Of a DNA stretch of 64,000 nucleotides, positions 8,775 through 17,085 are shown in pieces. Numbering within the stretch: the first letter of the stretch is position 1; every line of letters starts with the position of its first letter. This DNA comes from Pseudomonas sp. S37 (GTDB lineage: Bacteria > Pseudomonadota > Gammaproteobacteria > Pseudomonadales > Pseudomonadaceae): contig NZ_JACVZC010000013.1 of assembly GCF_016658545.1 (NCBI RefSeq), positions 1 through 64,000 on the forward strand, given 5' to 3'. The notes beneath the pieces were generated by a model. The model ran no database searches. It saw nothing but the letters and a program-made list of their open reading frames with translations, and was not told the DNA's origin. A program made the translations under genes and the position numbers.

Positions 8775-9973
8775 AGCAGCCTTGGTGCGACGGCAACCGC
8801 GTCCAGTTGCTGATAAACGGAGAGCAGTACTATCCCAGCGTCTTCGAGGCCATGGCCCAGGCACGCGAAGAGATCCTTTTGGAAACCTTCATCATCTACG
8901 ACGACAAGGTCGGCCAACCCTTGCGCCACGCCCTGATCGATGCCGCGCGGCGCGGGGTGCGGGTCGAAGTGGCGGTGGACGGCTACGGCACCGCCGACCT
9001 GCCTGATGATTTCATCGCCTCGCTGACCGAGGCCGGCGTGCGTTTCCATGCGTTCGATCCGCAACCACGGCTGGTGGGCATGCGCACCAACCTGTTTCGC
9101 CGCCTGCACCGCAAGATTGTGGTGATCGACGGGCAACGCGCCTTCATCGGCGGCCTGAATTACAGTGCCGACCACCTGGGTGACTTCGGCCCGCAGGCCA
9201 AGCAGGACTACGCCGTGGAGGTCGTCGGCCCGGTGGTGGCCCAAGTGCATGCTTCTTCCTGCCGCATGCTCGCACCGGTGCTGGATGCTGCCAGCAGGCT
9301 TCAGCCGAATGGCATCGCTTCAGGCCCGGCCAGCGCCGTGCTGGTGGAACGCGACAACCAGCGCCATCGCAACGATATCGAAGCCTGCTATTTGCAGGTT
9401 TTCCGTGAAGCAAGGCAACGTATCGTCGTGGCCAACGCCTACTTCTTCCCCGGCTACCGCTTGCTGCGCGAACTGCGCAACGCCGCCCGGCGCGGGGTCG
9501 AGGTAACGCTGATCCTCCAGGGGCAACCGGACATGCGCTGGGTTCGCGCGCTCTCGCGGCTGCTCTACAACTACTTGTTGCGCGACGACGTGCGCATCCA
9601 TGAGTACTGCCAGCGGCCGCTTCACGGCAAGGTTGCGTTGGTGGATAACGACTGGTCCACCGTAGGCTCAAGCAACCTCGACCCGCTGAGCCTGTCGTTC
9701 AACCTTGAGGCCAACCTGCTGATCCGCGACCCTGCGTTCAACGAACAGCTGTACCAGCATCTGACCGAACTGAGCCGGGAGCACTGCAAGACCGTAACGC
9801 TGGAGCGCATGGTGCGTGGTTATTGGTGGCGTGCCCCGTTGATCTTCCTGGGTTTCCACATCACGCGCTATTTCCCGCGGATTGCCGGCTGGTTTCCGGC
9901 GCACCGGCAGCGCCTGCAGTCGCTGCAAGCCGACGACCAGGCCCCGGCCGACTACCACGGGGGCAAGACCTGA
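8771..9973 (+). CDS. clsB: cardiolipin synthase B
   Basis: 400 residues of the phospholipase D superfamily with two complete HKD motifs: HRKIVVID (His113, Lys115, Asp120) and HGKVALVD (His285, Lys287, Asp292). The lack of N-terminal membrane helices and the YbhP/YbhN neighbours identify the ClsB (YbhO) subtype. It makes cardiolipin or phosphatidylglycerol by phosphatidyl transfer at the inner membrane. The ATG at 8771 overlaps the preceding stop. The C-terminal WWRAPLIFLGFHITRYFPR segment is hydrophobic and may bind membrane. Confidence 0.92.
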   Translation: MKQPWCDGNRVQLLINGEQYYPSVFEAMAQAREEILLETFIIYDDKVGQPLRHALIDAARRGVRVEVAVDGYGTADLPDDFIASLTEAGVRFHAFDPQPRLVGMRTNLFRRLHRKIVVIDGQRAFIGGLNYSADHLGDFGPQAKQDYAVEVVGPVVAQVHASSCRMLAPVLDAASRLQPNGIASGPASAVLVERDNQRHRNDIEACYLQVFREARQRIVVANAYFFPGYRLLRELRNAARRGVEVTLILQGQPDMRWVRALSRLLYNYLLRDDVRIHEYCQRPLHGKVALVDNDWSTVGSSNLDPLSLSFNLEANLLIRDPAFNEQLYQHLTELSREHCKTVTLERMVRGYWWRAPLIFLGFHITRYFPRIAGWFPAHRQRLQSLQADDQAPADYHGGKT

Positions 9974-10932
9974 TGGCCACTACACGCTGGACGACCTGGG
10001 CCAAACGCTTGCTGACCGTGCTGTTTTTGCTGTTGATACCGGTACTGCTGGTCACCCTGGCGCGTAACCTGGACTGGAATGAAGTGCGCCAGTCACTGCT
10101 GGCCTACCGGTCCTCAACCCTGGCCTTGGGGCTGCTGCTGGCCCTGTGCAGCTACCTGGTATTCGCCAGTTACGACCTGCTCGCCCGCGCCTACACCGGT
10201 CACCGCTTGCCGGCTCGCCAGGTACTGCCGGTAGCGTTCGTCTGCTATGCATTCAACCTCAACTTCACCACCTGGGTCGGCGGTGTGGCCCTGCGTTATC
10301 GCCTGTACAGCCGGCTGGGCCTGGATACCCCGACCATCACCCGCATCCTCACCTTGGGGCTGTTGACCAACTGGATGGGCTACTTGCTGCTGGCCGGCAC
10401 GGTATTCGCCTTGGGCCTGGTCAAGCTGCCGGAAAGCTGGGCGGTCGGTGCCAGCGGCCTGCGCCTGATCGGCGTATTGATGGTGGCGGTGGCGTTAGCC
10501 TACCTGTGCGCCTGCGCCTGTGCCAAGCGGCGCACGTGGGCGCTGCGCGGCCACGAAGTCACCCTGCCGAGCCTGCGTATGGCGCTGTGCCAGGTGGCCC
10601 TGGGCGCAAGCAACTGGGCGCTGATGGCAGCGCTGATTCACCTGCTGCTGCCGCCCGAGCTGTTCTATCCCTCGGTGCTAGGTGTATTGCTGATCAGTTG
10701 CGTGGCCGGGGTGGTCGCCCACATTCCCGCAGGGCTCGGCGTACTGGAAGCCGTATTCCTGGCGCTGCTCCACGGCCAGCTCGGCCAAGGCACCCTGATC
10801 GCAGCGCTGCTGGGCTATCGAACGCTGTACTACCTGATCCCGCTGCTGTTGGCGGTGGTTACCTACCTGATCCTCGAGAAGCGCGCCAAGGCCTTGCGCC
10901 GACAGGCCGAGGCAGCCATCGATAAGCGCTGA
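9973..10932 (+). CDS. YbhN/UPF0104-type integral membrane protein (LPG synthase TM-like)
   Basis: 319 residues with about eight hydrophobic helices, beginning LLTVLFLLLIPVLLVTLARN. It belongs to the lysylphosphatidylglycerol synthetase transmembrane-region family (YbhN). It retains the membrane part only, without the aminoacyl-transferase domain, and has the family motifs FVCYAFNLNFT and HIPAGLGVLEAVFL. The start overlaps the clsB stop by one base. The family has been proposed as a lipid flippase; with clsB it probably serves phospholipid distribution (inference). Confidence 0.88.
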   Translation: MATTRWTTWAKRLLTVLFLLLIPVLLVTLARNLDWNEVRQSLLAYRSSTLALGLLLALCSYLVFASYDLLARAYTGHRLPARQVLPVAFVCYAFNLNFTTWVGGVALRYRLYSRLGLDTPTITRILTLGLLTNWMGYLLLAGTVFALGLVKLPESWAVGASGLRLIGVLMVAVALAYLCACACAKRRTWALRGHEVTLPSLRMALCQVALGASNWALMAALIHLLLPPELFYPSVLGVLLISCVAGVVAHIPAGLGVLEAVFLALLHGQLGQGTLIAALLGYRTLYYLIPLLLAVVTYLILEKRAKALRRQAEAAIDKR

Positions 10933-10959
10933 CGGGCCCTGGTGCCCGGGAGGTATATC

Positions 10960-11388
10960 ATGCGATTCGCTCTGTACATGGCACTATTGGGAATTTTGAG
11001 CAGTGGGCAGGTGTTGGCCGAAGGTTGCGACGTGGTCACCCGCTCATCCAGCGAGGCGGTCAAACCAGTGCAGCAACACACCTGTTACAGATACAGCAAC
11101 ATGCCCGCGGAGGCGATTGCCTGGTCGTGCAGCAACGAAAGTAAAGAGATGTTGAACAACGAAAAGCGTCGGGTGGAGCGTTGCGCCGACGGCAGCGTTG
11201 GCAGCTGTATCGCGCCACTGACGCAGGAGACACTGGCCAACCCCGATGCCGCTGGACGTGATGAACCTGCCACCCGCCCTGCACTACCCAAGGATGCGCG
11301 GATAATCACCTACTACTACGACACTTCCGGCCTGGGCCAGGCCCGCAGCGACTGCGAACGCAACAACGGTGTCTGGCAAACCCATTGA
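10960..11388 (+). CDS. secreted cysteine-containing hypothetical protein (142 aa)
   Basis: A signal peptide (MALLGILSSGQVLAEGC, cleavage after residue 20) is followed by a mature part with about six cysteines in positions suited to disulfides (GCDVV, TCYRY, WSCSN, ERCADG, GSCIAP, SDCERN). A strong ribosome site GGGAGG lies 7 bases before the ATG at 10960. It follows the ybhN-like gene by 27 bases and may be the last gene of that transcript. I do not recognise the family. Confidence 0.75.
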   Translation: MRFALYMALLGILSSGQVLAEGCDVVTRSSSEAVKPVQQHTCYRYSNMPAEAIAWSCSNESKEMLNNEKRRVERCADGSVGSCIAPLTQETLANPDAAGRDEPATRPALPKDARIITYYYDTSGLGQARSDCERNNGVWQTH

Positions 11389-11484
11389 GTGAGTCACCCA
11401 AACCAGATGCGTGACGGGTGAGTCTCTACATGATCTACACCACATCCTGTCGCTCTCCCGTCTCACATCTACAAGCATCTAGGC

Positions 11485-11715
11485 TCATGGCGAAATCGGA
11501 TCGCTCGCCGGGAAAGTTTCATCCAGTGCATTATCGACATTGGACTCTTTCGACTGAGCTAACTCACCACACTTGCAGTCGCTCATTCGACAGGGTTCGC
11601 CATTGCGATGGCCCTTTGCACAGGCCTCGCAGCAATAGGCCTTGCCATCCTGGACCACAGCATTGGCATCCACGGTGCAAGAACAATGGGTGCAGGAACA
11701 ACGTTGCTCATTCAT
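11485..11715 (-). CDS. bacterial metallothionein
   Basis: 76 residues. Cysteines come in CSCTHCSC, YCCEAC, PCRMSDCKC clusters, matching the Pseudomonas metallothionein (BmtA/PmtA) pattern, including the central GKAYCCEACAKGH loop with a metal-binding histidine. It sequesters zinc, cadmium or copper in the cytosol. The C-terminal tail (DNALDETFPASDPISP) is acidic and cysteine-free. The ATG at 11715 is preceded by GGGAGAG; a GTG one codon earlier is also in frame. Confidence 0.93.
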   Translation of the reverse strand: MNEQRCSCTHCSCTVDANAVVQDGKAYCCEACAKGHRNGEPCRMSDCKCGELAQSKESNVDNALDETFPASDPISP

Positions 11716-11748
11716 CACGGCTCTCTCCCTTCGTCATCGGGCACCACA

Positions 11749-11847
11749 TCATCGGTCCAGCGGCGCTAAGCGCGCCAGTTCGGCCTCGTCCAGGCCGAAA
11801 CCGCCACCGACCTCGTGGCCATCTAGTTGGCGCAAGGCCTTGTTCAC
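11749..11847 (-). CDS. possible very small protein upstream of the metallothionein
   Basis: A 32-codon frame from a GTG reads VNKALRQLDGHEVGGGFGLD and onward to an EAELARLAPLDR end. The composition is protein-like, and the frame is the same as that of the Cys-rich gene just upstream, separated from it by one TGA. It could be a separate tiny gene, the tail of a longer ancestral protein split by that stop, or read by chance. The start codon is weakly supported. Confidence 0.3.
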   Translation of the reverse strand: MNKALRQLDGHEVGGGFGLDEAELARLAPLDR

Positions 11848-11856
11848 ATTGCCGGG

Positions 11857-12006
11857 TCATGGAGCGCTCCTACACATTGAAGGGTGACCGGGCTGGCTGT
11901 AGCGCAGCGCGCCACTACGTTCGCAACATTGGCAGTGAAGCCCGGCGACTTCACATACCAGCAGGCTTCGCCATTGGCAGTTCCGCAGCAGGCAGAAGAG
12001 TTTCAT
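11857..12006 (-). CDS. tiny Cys-rich (zinc-ribbon-like) protein, 49 aa
   Basis: It begins MKLFCLLRNCQW and contains VCEVAGLHCQCCERSGALRY, giving a C-x4-C ... C-x7-C-x-CC ribbon-like spacing. An excellent ribosome site, AGGGAGG, lies six bases before the ATG. It lies between the YbdK-type gene and the metallothionein on the same strand, so may share a transcript and bind metal. Small zinc-ribbon proteins with this opening occur in Pseudomonas, but I cannot name the family. It is too short for most gene finders. Confidence 0.6.
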   Translation of the reverse strand: MKLFCLLRNCQWRSLLVCEVAGLHCQCCERSGALRYSQPGHPSMCRSAP

Positions 12007-12125
12007 CAACCACCTCCCTGGCCCTCAGGACCATCCGGGCCCTTACTGAAACTGACTGCGCAGCGCCGCGAAGGTTTATCCGGATTTCCCGGTCAGCCCA
12101 TCAGGGCAGCGGTTTGTCACCGGCT

Positions 12126-13232
12126 CTACCGATGGTCGCTCATCACCTGCCCGGCCACTGCGCGTATCGCCTGGCGGTTATCCAGGCCCTGTTCACGGGC
12201 CAGCGCGAAGGCTTGGCGCTGGCGATCGGCACTGCTGCCCTCTCGCAGGATAAGCCGGGCATGAACGAATGAACGCTCGGCATCGGCGGTGTCCGGCGGG
12301 CATTGCAGTTGCAACTGCCTCAGCCAGCCCTCGGCGCTGACCGGCTGTTGCTCGTGGACACCGATGAAGGTGGCCAGACGGCCCTGACGCAGGGCGCGCC
12401 AGTAGTTTTCCTGGGTGACCCAGCGCATCTCGCGGTTGGCGGGGTCATCGTGGCGGGTCAGCGCCTGCTCGACAAGGTGGCGAAACAGGCCGGCGACGGC
12501 CAGGGCATCTTCCAGCCGCGGGCAACCATCGCAGATACGCAGTTCGACCGTCGGAAACCGCCTCGAGGGCCTGATCGCCCACCAGAAGTCGCCGTCCTCG
12601 GCCAGGCTGCCGGTCCGTTGCAGCAATGCCCTGTAGCGCTGGTAAGCGCTCCAGTCCGGCAACGGCTCTGGCAGGCCCATGTGCGGCCATTCCCCGCACA
12701 CTGCGCGGCGGTAGCTCATGTAGCCGGTATCCTCACCTCCCCAATACGCAGACGAAGTGCTGAGCGCCAACAACAAGGGCAGCCAGTACAGCACCCGGTT
12801 GATCACCCGCATCCGATCGATGCCCACTGGTACACCGACGTGCACGTGTAGGCCATTCAACAGGCTGCGCCGGGCCACCAGCTGGTAATCGTCGAACAAC
12901 TGGCGATAGTGCGGTGTGCCACGTGGGTGCTGGCGCAGCCACTGGGCGCTTGGGTGGCTTGCCGCGCCGTACAGGCCGGCGCCCTCGTCGGCCAGCGCCT
13001 GGGCCAGGCGCTGGCGCCGCTCGCCAAAGAAATCACGTGCCTGGTGCAGTGCGTCGAATACCGGCGAAGCGATCTCTATCTGGCTGTGGAACATTTCTTC
13101 GGCGAACCACGGGCCCAATGCATCCCGACAACAGCGGGCCACGGCTACGGACGGCGCCGCCATGACCTGCCCGGTGGCCAGCTTCACCAGCAGGTATTCT
13201 TCCTCGATGCCAAACGTGCACTGGCGCCCCAC
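12126..13232 (-). CDS. YbdK-type carboxylate-amine ligase (glutamate-cysteine ligase 2 family)
   Basis: 368 residues from a GTG start. The N-terminal FGIEEEYLLV motif and HVHVGV are diagnostic for the GCS2/YbdK family, ATP-grasp-like gamma-glutamyl ligases of the glutamine synthetase fold. YbdK shows only weak glutamate-cysteine ligase activity; the true substrate is unknown. It starts seven bases after the methyltransferase stop, so belongs to the operon 15536 to 12126. Association with a thiol-rich metallothionein is suggestive but not proof of thiol synthesis. Confidence 0.9.
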   Translation of the reverse strand: MGRQCTFGIEEEYLLVKLATGQVMAAPSVAVARCCRDALGPWFAEEMFHSQIEIASPVFDALHQARDFFGERRQRLAQALADEGAGLYGAASHPSAQWLRQHPRGTPHYRQLFDDYQLVARRSLLNGLHVHVGVPVGIDRMRVINRVLYWLPLLLALSTSSAYWGGEDTGYMSYRRAVCGEWPHMGLPEPLPDWSAYQRYRALLQRTGSLAEDGDFWWAIRPSRRFPTVELRICDGCPRLEDALAVAGLFRHLVEQALTRHDDPANREMRWVTQENYWRALRQGRLATFIGVHEQQPVSAEGWLRQLQLQCPPDTADAERSFVHARLILREGSSADRQRQAFALAREQGLDNRQAIRAVAGQVMSDHR

Positions 13233-13239
13233 AACGCTA

Positions 13240-14193
13240 TCAGCCGCGACGGGTTACAGTCAGGGCCACGGCGGCAATGCGCTCGACCTGCTCGTAACCG
13301 GGCTCAAGCAATTGCTCACCGAATACGTCTGGGTCCAGCTCGCGATAGAACCAGCTGAACTCAGGGCCTGCCAGGCGCAGGCGCATGGCTTCGAGCAGCG
13401 CATCGCGCCCCTCGACGATGGCGACACCGGTGTACAGCAACAACGTGCCACCGGGCGACAGGCGCTCACGGGCCTGCTCGACAATGCGCAGCGACAACTC
13501 GGCGCCCAGTGCGCCGCCGCCGTGGCGGTAGGCGCGCTGGCCGGCGTCGAGCATGTACGGCGGGTTGGCGACGATCAGGTCGAACGTACCTGCGATGTCA
13601 TCGAGCAGGTCGCTGCGCTCCACCGAGACATTGGCCACACCGGCCAAGGCAGCATTGATGGCAGTATGGCGCAAGGCCAAGGGGTTGATGTCCACCGCGC
13701 AGACCTGCGCATGCTGCGCGGCGCGCGCGATCAGCAATGCCCCGACACCGCTGCCGCAGCCGATGTCGACGGCATGCTGCACGCGCTCGGGCGTGCTTCT
13801 GAGGTGATCGTGGATCAGCTGGGCGAACCGGTAGCTGTCCGGGCCGAAGAACACGGCATCGCGGCTGTCCGTAGGCCAGGCGGAATGAACCAGCAGCAGG
13901 TCATCCAGGCTGGACCAGCGCACGTTGCTGCACCACAGCGCCCCCTGGGCTTGCAGCACGCCAGCGAGGCGCAGCTGCTCCAGTTCATCGTGGCTGAGCA
14001 GTGACGCGGCGAACGGTCTACTCCAGCCGAACACATCACGCAAGGTACAAGCCTGCTGCGCCTCGGCTCGGGCATTGACCCTGGCTTGGGTCGCCGGCGT
14101 CACGCAGGTGAAACGATAGCCGTCGGCGCGCAAGCGCTTGCCCAATTGCAGCAAGGCCTCATCGGCACGAATCTCATCCTGGTCGAGCAGCAT
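13240..14193 (-). CDS. HemK/PrmC-like class I SAM methyltransferase
   Basis: 317 residues. SAM motif I is seen as VDIGCGSGVGALLIAR, followed by the acidic loop AVDIN and the NPPY signature (VANPPYMLD) used by N5-glutamine and adenine-N6 methylases. The N-terminal 140 residues are a separate helical domain. The ATG at 14193 overlaps the stop of the upstream gene. The target may be a protein glutamine or a small amide; the sequence does not decide. Confidence 0.88.
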   Translation of the reverse strand: MLLDQDEIRADEALLQLGKRLRADGYRFTCVTPATQARVNARAEAQQACTLRDVFGWSRPFAASLLSHDELEQLRLAGVLQAQGALWCSNVRWSSLDDLLLVHSAWPTDSRDAVFFGPDSYRFAQLIHDHLRSTPERVQHAVDIGCGSGVGALLIARAAQHAQVCAVDINPLALRHTAINAALAGVANVSVERSDLLDDIAGTFDLIVANPPYMLDAGQRAYRHGGGALGAELSLRIVEQARERLSPGGTLLLYTGVAIVEGRDALLEAMRLRLAGPEFSWFYRELDPDVFGEQLLEPGYEQVERIAAVALTVTRRG

Positions 14194-15536
14194 CAATGAA
14201 GACCTCCGTGCATCAAACCGGTGGCCTGGATGAACGCACGGGTGGCGTGCAGGCCTTCGGGAGTGGCGTGCCGATTGCCGGCCATTGCATCGATCAGCGC
14301 AGGTATGTCCGATACCTTGGACGTGCTAGAGACATCATCGTCCAGCTGCAAGCCATGCTCCCACTGCCCTGGCGGCACCCGACGCATTCCGGCACCTTGC
14401 CAGGAGCCAGCTATCCAGTCATGCCAAAGCTGCTTTTCATAGGCATCAAACACACCGAACATGGCCGCAACCGGCCCCTCGATCAGCGACCAGAAGCGGC
14501 TTTGCTCAGGATCGTTGTCACGCTTGATCCAACCTTGCGCCTGTAAGGCTTCAAGAAACCCGGGCACCGCGCCGGGCTCAGCAAGCCACTCGTTGATGGT
14601 GCGTCCTTGCAGGCGACAGCGGTCCGAATGCATGCACTGTCCATAGATGCGCTTGCGTTCCAGTGCACTTAGCAACTCGGCCTGCACGTCGAACGACGCG
14701 ATCAGCGCGGGCGTGTCGGTGCCCAGGTTATTGAGCCGGTAGCCGTGCCTCACGCGCTCATAGAACGCCGGCCCCTGATCCCGCGCCAGCTCGGAGAAGC
14801 ACTCCACGGCGCGTCGCGCATGGCCGCTGGCGGCATTATCGATGGTCACATGCAACTGAAAGTAATGGGCGTCGATACCCAGCTCGGCCAGCTCATGGGT
14901 GGTGATCAGCAGGTGCAAGGGCGGTTGCTCGTAACCCAGGTTGTAACCGATTACTTCCGGCAAGAATCGCTGGCAGTGCTGCCCCAGCGCCAATTGCAGC
15001 GTGCCCTGCAGGTAACGAGCAGGGTCAAGTGGCCGCTCCTGCGAGCACCCCAGACGGCTGAGCAAGCGCTGATAAATCAGCACGTGGTTGCAGCGAGGGT
15101 CGCCGTCCCCGAGCTCTTCCAAGAAGGTGCGGATCAGCCCGTGGAAGCGCGGATCCTGCCAGTGCGATAGGGTTCCGTGCAGCCACGCACCGTCGACCGC
15201 CTTGGTCGGCGCGACTTGCTGCAGGAACCACAAGGCATGGGCTCGGTTGGCGAAATAACGCCGCGCCCCGCCCTGAAGCCGGTGTTTCAGATAGGCCGCA
15301 TGCCCTTTGGCGACACCCCCTGCATGGGCATCGGCCCATTGCGTAAGTAGCCCAGGATCATCTGGCAAATCGTCGGCAAGCAGACGGGCATGGCGCAATT
15401 GCTCCTCCAGCCAGGCCCCACTAGTCGGTTCATGGCCCTCAAGTAGCGCTCGATAGCGATGTTCCAGCCCTGTGCTGGCCTTATGGGTCGTGGTACCTGC
15501 ATGCGTCATTACCACCATGCCTTGAACCTCGCTCAT
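14193..15536 (-). CDS. iron-containing redox enzyme family (haem-oxygenase-like fold)
   Basis: 447 residues. The central part carries the helical signature of haem-oxygenase-like di-iron oxidases (HDOs): HELAELGIDAHYFQLHVTID followed by HARRAVECF, with His/Glu ligands spaced for a metal pair. Enzymes of this superfamily cleave or oxidise small amines and fatty acids. It is first in an operon with the methylase and the YbdK-like ligase (overlapping starts). This recurrent trio suggests a biosynthetic route to a modified small molecule or peptide; the product is unknown. Confidence 0.82.
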   Translation of the reverse strand: MSEVQGMVVMTHAGTTTHKASTGLEHRYRALLEGHEPTSGAWLEEQLRHARLLADDLPDDPGLLTQWADAHAGGVAKGHAAYLKHRLQGGARRYFANRAHALWFLQQVAPTKAVDGAWLHGTLSHWQDPRFHGLIRTFLEELGDGDPRCNHVLIYQRLLSRLGCSQERPLDPARYLQGTLQLALGQHCQRFLPEVIGYNLGYEQPPLHLLITTHELAELGIDAHYFQLHVTIDNAASGHARRAVECFSELARDQGPAFYERVRHGYRLNNLGTDTPALIASFDVQAELLSALERKRIYGQCMHSDRCRLQGRTINEWLAEPGAVPGFLEALQAQGWIKRDNDPEQSRFWSLIEGPVAAMFGVFDAYEKQLWHDWIAGSWQGAGMRRVPPGQWEHGLQLDDDVSSTSKVSDIPALIDAMAGNRHATPEGLHATRAFIQATGLMHGGLH

Positions 15537-15718
15537 TGATTCTGCGGTTTGGTCTCAGGTGGAGGAGTGGTTGCGGGAGGGGTAGGTTGCTGCATCTGAA
15601 GCGAGGGTTTACTTGGGTCAGCATCCTTGGCGGGGTGATCCTTGTCGCGGTCGAAACAACCTCCGAGCAGCGAGAAACTGGCAGTCAACAGCAGCGCGAC
15701 AAACAGGTTGTTTTTCAT
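15533..15718 (-). CDS. small lipoprotein (61 aa)
   Basis: A signal peptide ends in the lipobox LLGGC (Cys21). The mature part FDRDKDHPAKDADPSKP continues into a proline/threonine-rich tail (PTPPATTPPPETKPQNQ), typical of a short unstructured outer membrane lipoprotein. Its stop overlaps the start of the haem-oxygenase-like gene by four bases, so it heads that operon. No function can be assigned. Confidence 0.78.
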   Translation of the reverse strand: MKNNLFVALLLTASFSLLGGCFDRDKDHPAKDADPSKPSLQMQQPTPPATTPPPETKPQNQ

Positions 15719-15935
15719 CTGATGGGCTCTCGTTTTCGTGAAGACCTACACCAACGAGTCCGACCGGTACCGGTGAATTCGTTCTGATTTCGACATAGCG
15801 GATGAGCGGTGCCCGAAAACGCCCGTTGCGCCTTTACGGTGGCCCCTTATTCAAAAAAAACTAAACCTCCTCCTGCTCCCACGGCTCGACCGGGTGCGAC
15901 TTAGAGGTCGCAGCCACCAAGCGAAGGAGCGTCAG

Positions 15936-16436
15936 ATGAACACACCATTATTGAAAATCGCCGGGGTTGCCCTGTTGATGGGCCTGGCTTCGCTGCAGGT
16001 ACAGGCCGCGTCTTCGGACGATTTCATCGATGCGGCCACTGAAGCCGGTATCGCCGAAGTGGTCACCGGTAACCTGGCGCAGGAAAAGAGCCAGAGCGCA
16101 GACATCAAGCAATTCGCCCAGCAAATGGTCACAGACCATTCCAAAGCCAACCAGGAACTCGGCGATATCGCCCGCAAGCTGGACATCAGCGTGCCCGACG
16201 AAGCGGCGCTGAGTGACAAGGCGAAGAAGATGATCCTCGAATGGCGCGAGGAGTCGTTCGACCGGTCGTATGTCAATAACCAGGTCGAAGCGCACGAAAA
16301 AGCCGTGGAATTGTTCAAGAAAGAGGCCGCCTCCTCGGACAAGCCAGAGATGAAGGCCTTCGCCAGCGAAAAGTTGCCAACGCTGCAACACCATCTGGAG
16401 CAGGCCAAGGCGCTGCAAGCCACCCACGGCAAGTAA
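15936..16436 (+). CDS. DUF4142 secreted protein, copy 2
   Basis: 166 residues, almost identical to the protein at 5719-6219. Differences lie mainly in the signal peptide and scattered conservative changes. The signal peptide ends near VQAASSDD and the ferritin-like helical domain is complete. It has the same AAAACTAAACCT...GAAGGAG leader as copy 1. The two copies are 10 kb apart in the same orientation and are not part of a larger duplication. Confidence 0.9.
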   Translation: MNTPLLKIAGVALLMGLASLQVQAASSDDFIDAATEAGIAEVVTGNLAQEKSQSADIKQFAQQMVTDHSKANQELGDIARKLDISVPDEAALSDKAKKMILEWREESFDRSYVNNQVEAHEKAVELFKKEAASSDKPEMKAFASEKLPTLQHHLEQAKALQATHGK

Positions 16437-16460
16437 TCGACTCGTCCCCGCGCGATCCCA

Positions 16461-16479
16461 AGGGCCGTCTTGCGGCCCT
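16461..16479 (+). terminator. stem-loop after DUF4142 copy 2
   Basis: AGGGCCG-TCTTG-CGGCCCT followed by GTCTTAAG. A modest stem with a weak T tail lies between convergent genes. Confidence 0.45.
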
Positions 16480-16569
16480 GTCTTAAGTTACCTGGAAGCG
16501 AGCGCCCATGAATGGCTCCGAGTCGGTCTGACCAAAAGCCGACACGCTTTGACGGGCGGCCCACGCCCT

Positions 16570-17085
16570 TCAGCGCTTCCCGCCCTTCTGCTGCTGTTTC
16601 TCTGTGCCCTGCCCTTCGACCTTGTCCACCAGCAAGGGCATCGTGCCCAGCACCAATAGCGCCAACACCGTACTGACCAGCGCCGTGGCTTCGCGTCCCA
16701 TCCCCGCTGCCGTACCAATGGCCGCCGTCATCCATAGCCCCGCGGCTGTGGTCAGGCCCTTGACATGACTGGTGTCCTGGCCATTGCCTTTGAGGATGGT
16801 GCCCGCGCCCAGAAAGCCGATACCGGCAACGATGCCCTGAATCACCCTGCTCAGTGCCTGCGCATCGGCACCTGCCATGCTCGGTGCCAGCACGAACAGC
16901 GCCGCCCCCAGCGAAACGAGCATGTGCGTGCGTAGCCCGGCGGACTTGCCTTTGTGCTCGCGCTCGAAGCCCAGCACTGCGCCCAGTACGGCAGCCATCA
17001 CCAGACGTACTAGGATTCGAACGATCTCGCGCTCATCGCCAATGTCGGCAAATTCGGCCTGGATTGTTTGCCAGATCATGTCCAT
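16570..17085 (-). CDS. MgtC/SapB family membrane protein
   Basis: 171 residues with about four to five transmembrane helices. Motifs VLGAVLGFEREHKGKSAGLRTH and GIGFLGAGTILK are those of the MgtC N-terminal domain. The C-terminal regulatory (ACT-like) domain of true MgtC is missing, and the protein ends in a basic GTEKQQQKGGKR tail. This places it with the short SapB/YhiD-type members. A role in magnesium or acid stress is family-level knowledge. Start at the ATG at 17085; upstream codons are unlikely to be translated. Confidence 0.87.
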   Translation of the reverse strand: MDMIWQTIQAEFADIGDEREIVRILVRLVMAAVLGAVLGFEREHKGKSAGLRTHMLVSLGAALFVLAPSMAGADAQALSRVIQGIVAGIGFLGAGTILKGNGQDTSHVKGLTTAAGLWMTAAIGTAAGMGREATALVSTVLALLVLGTMPLLVDKVEGQGTEKQQQKGGKR

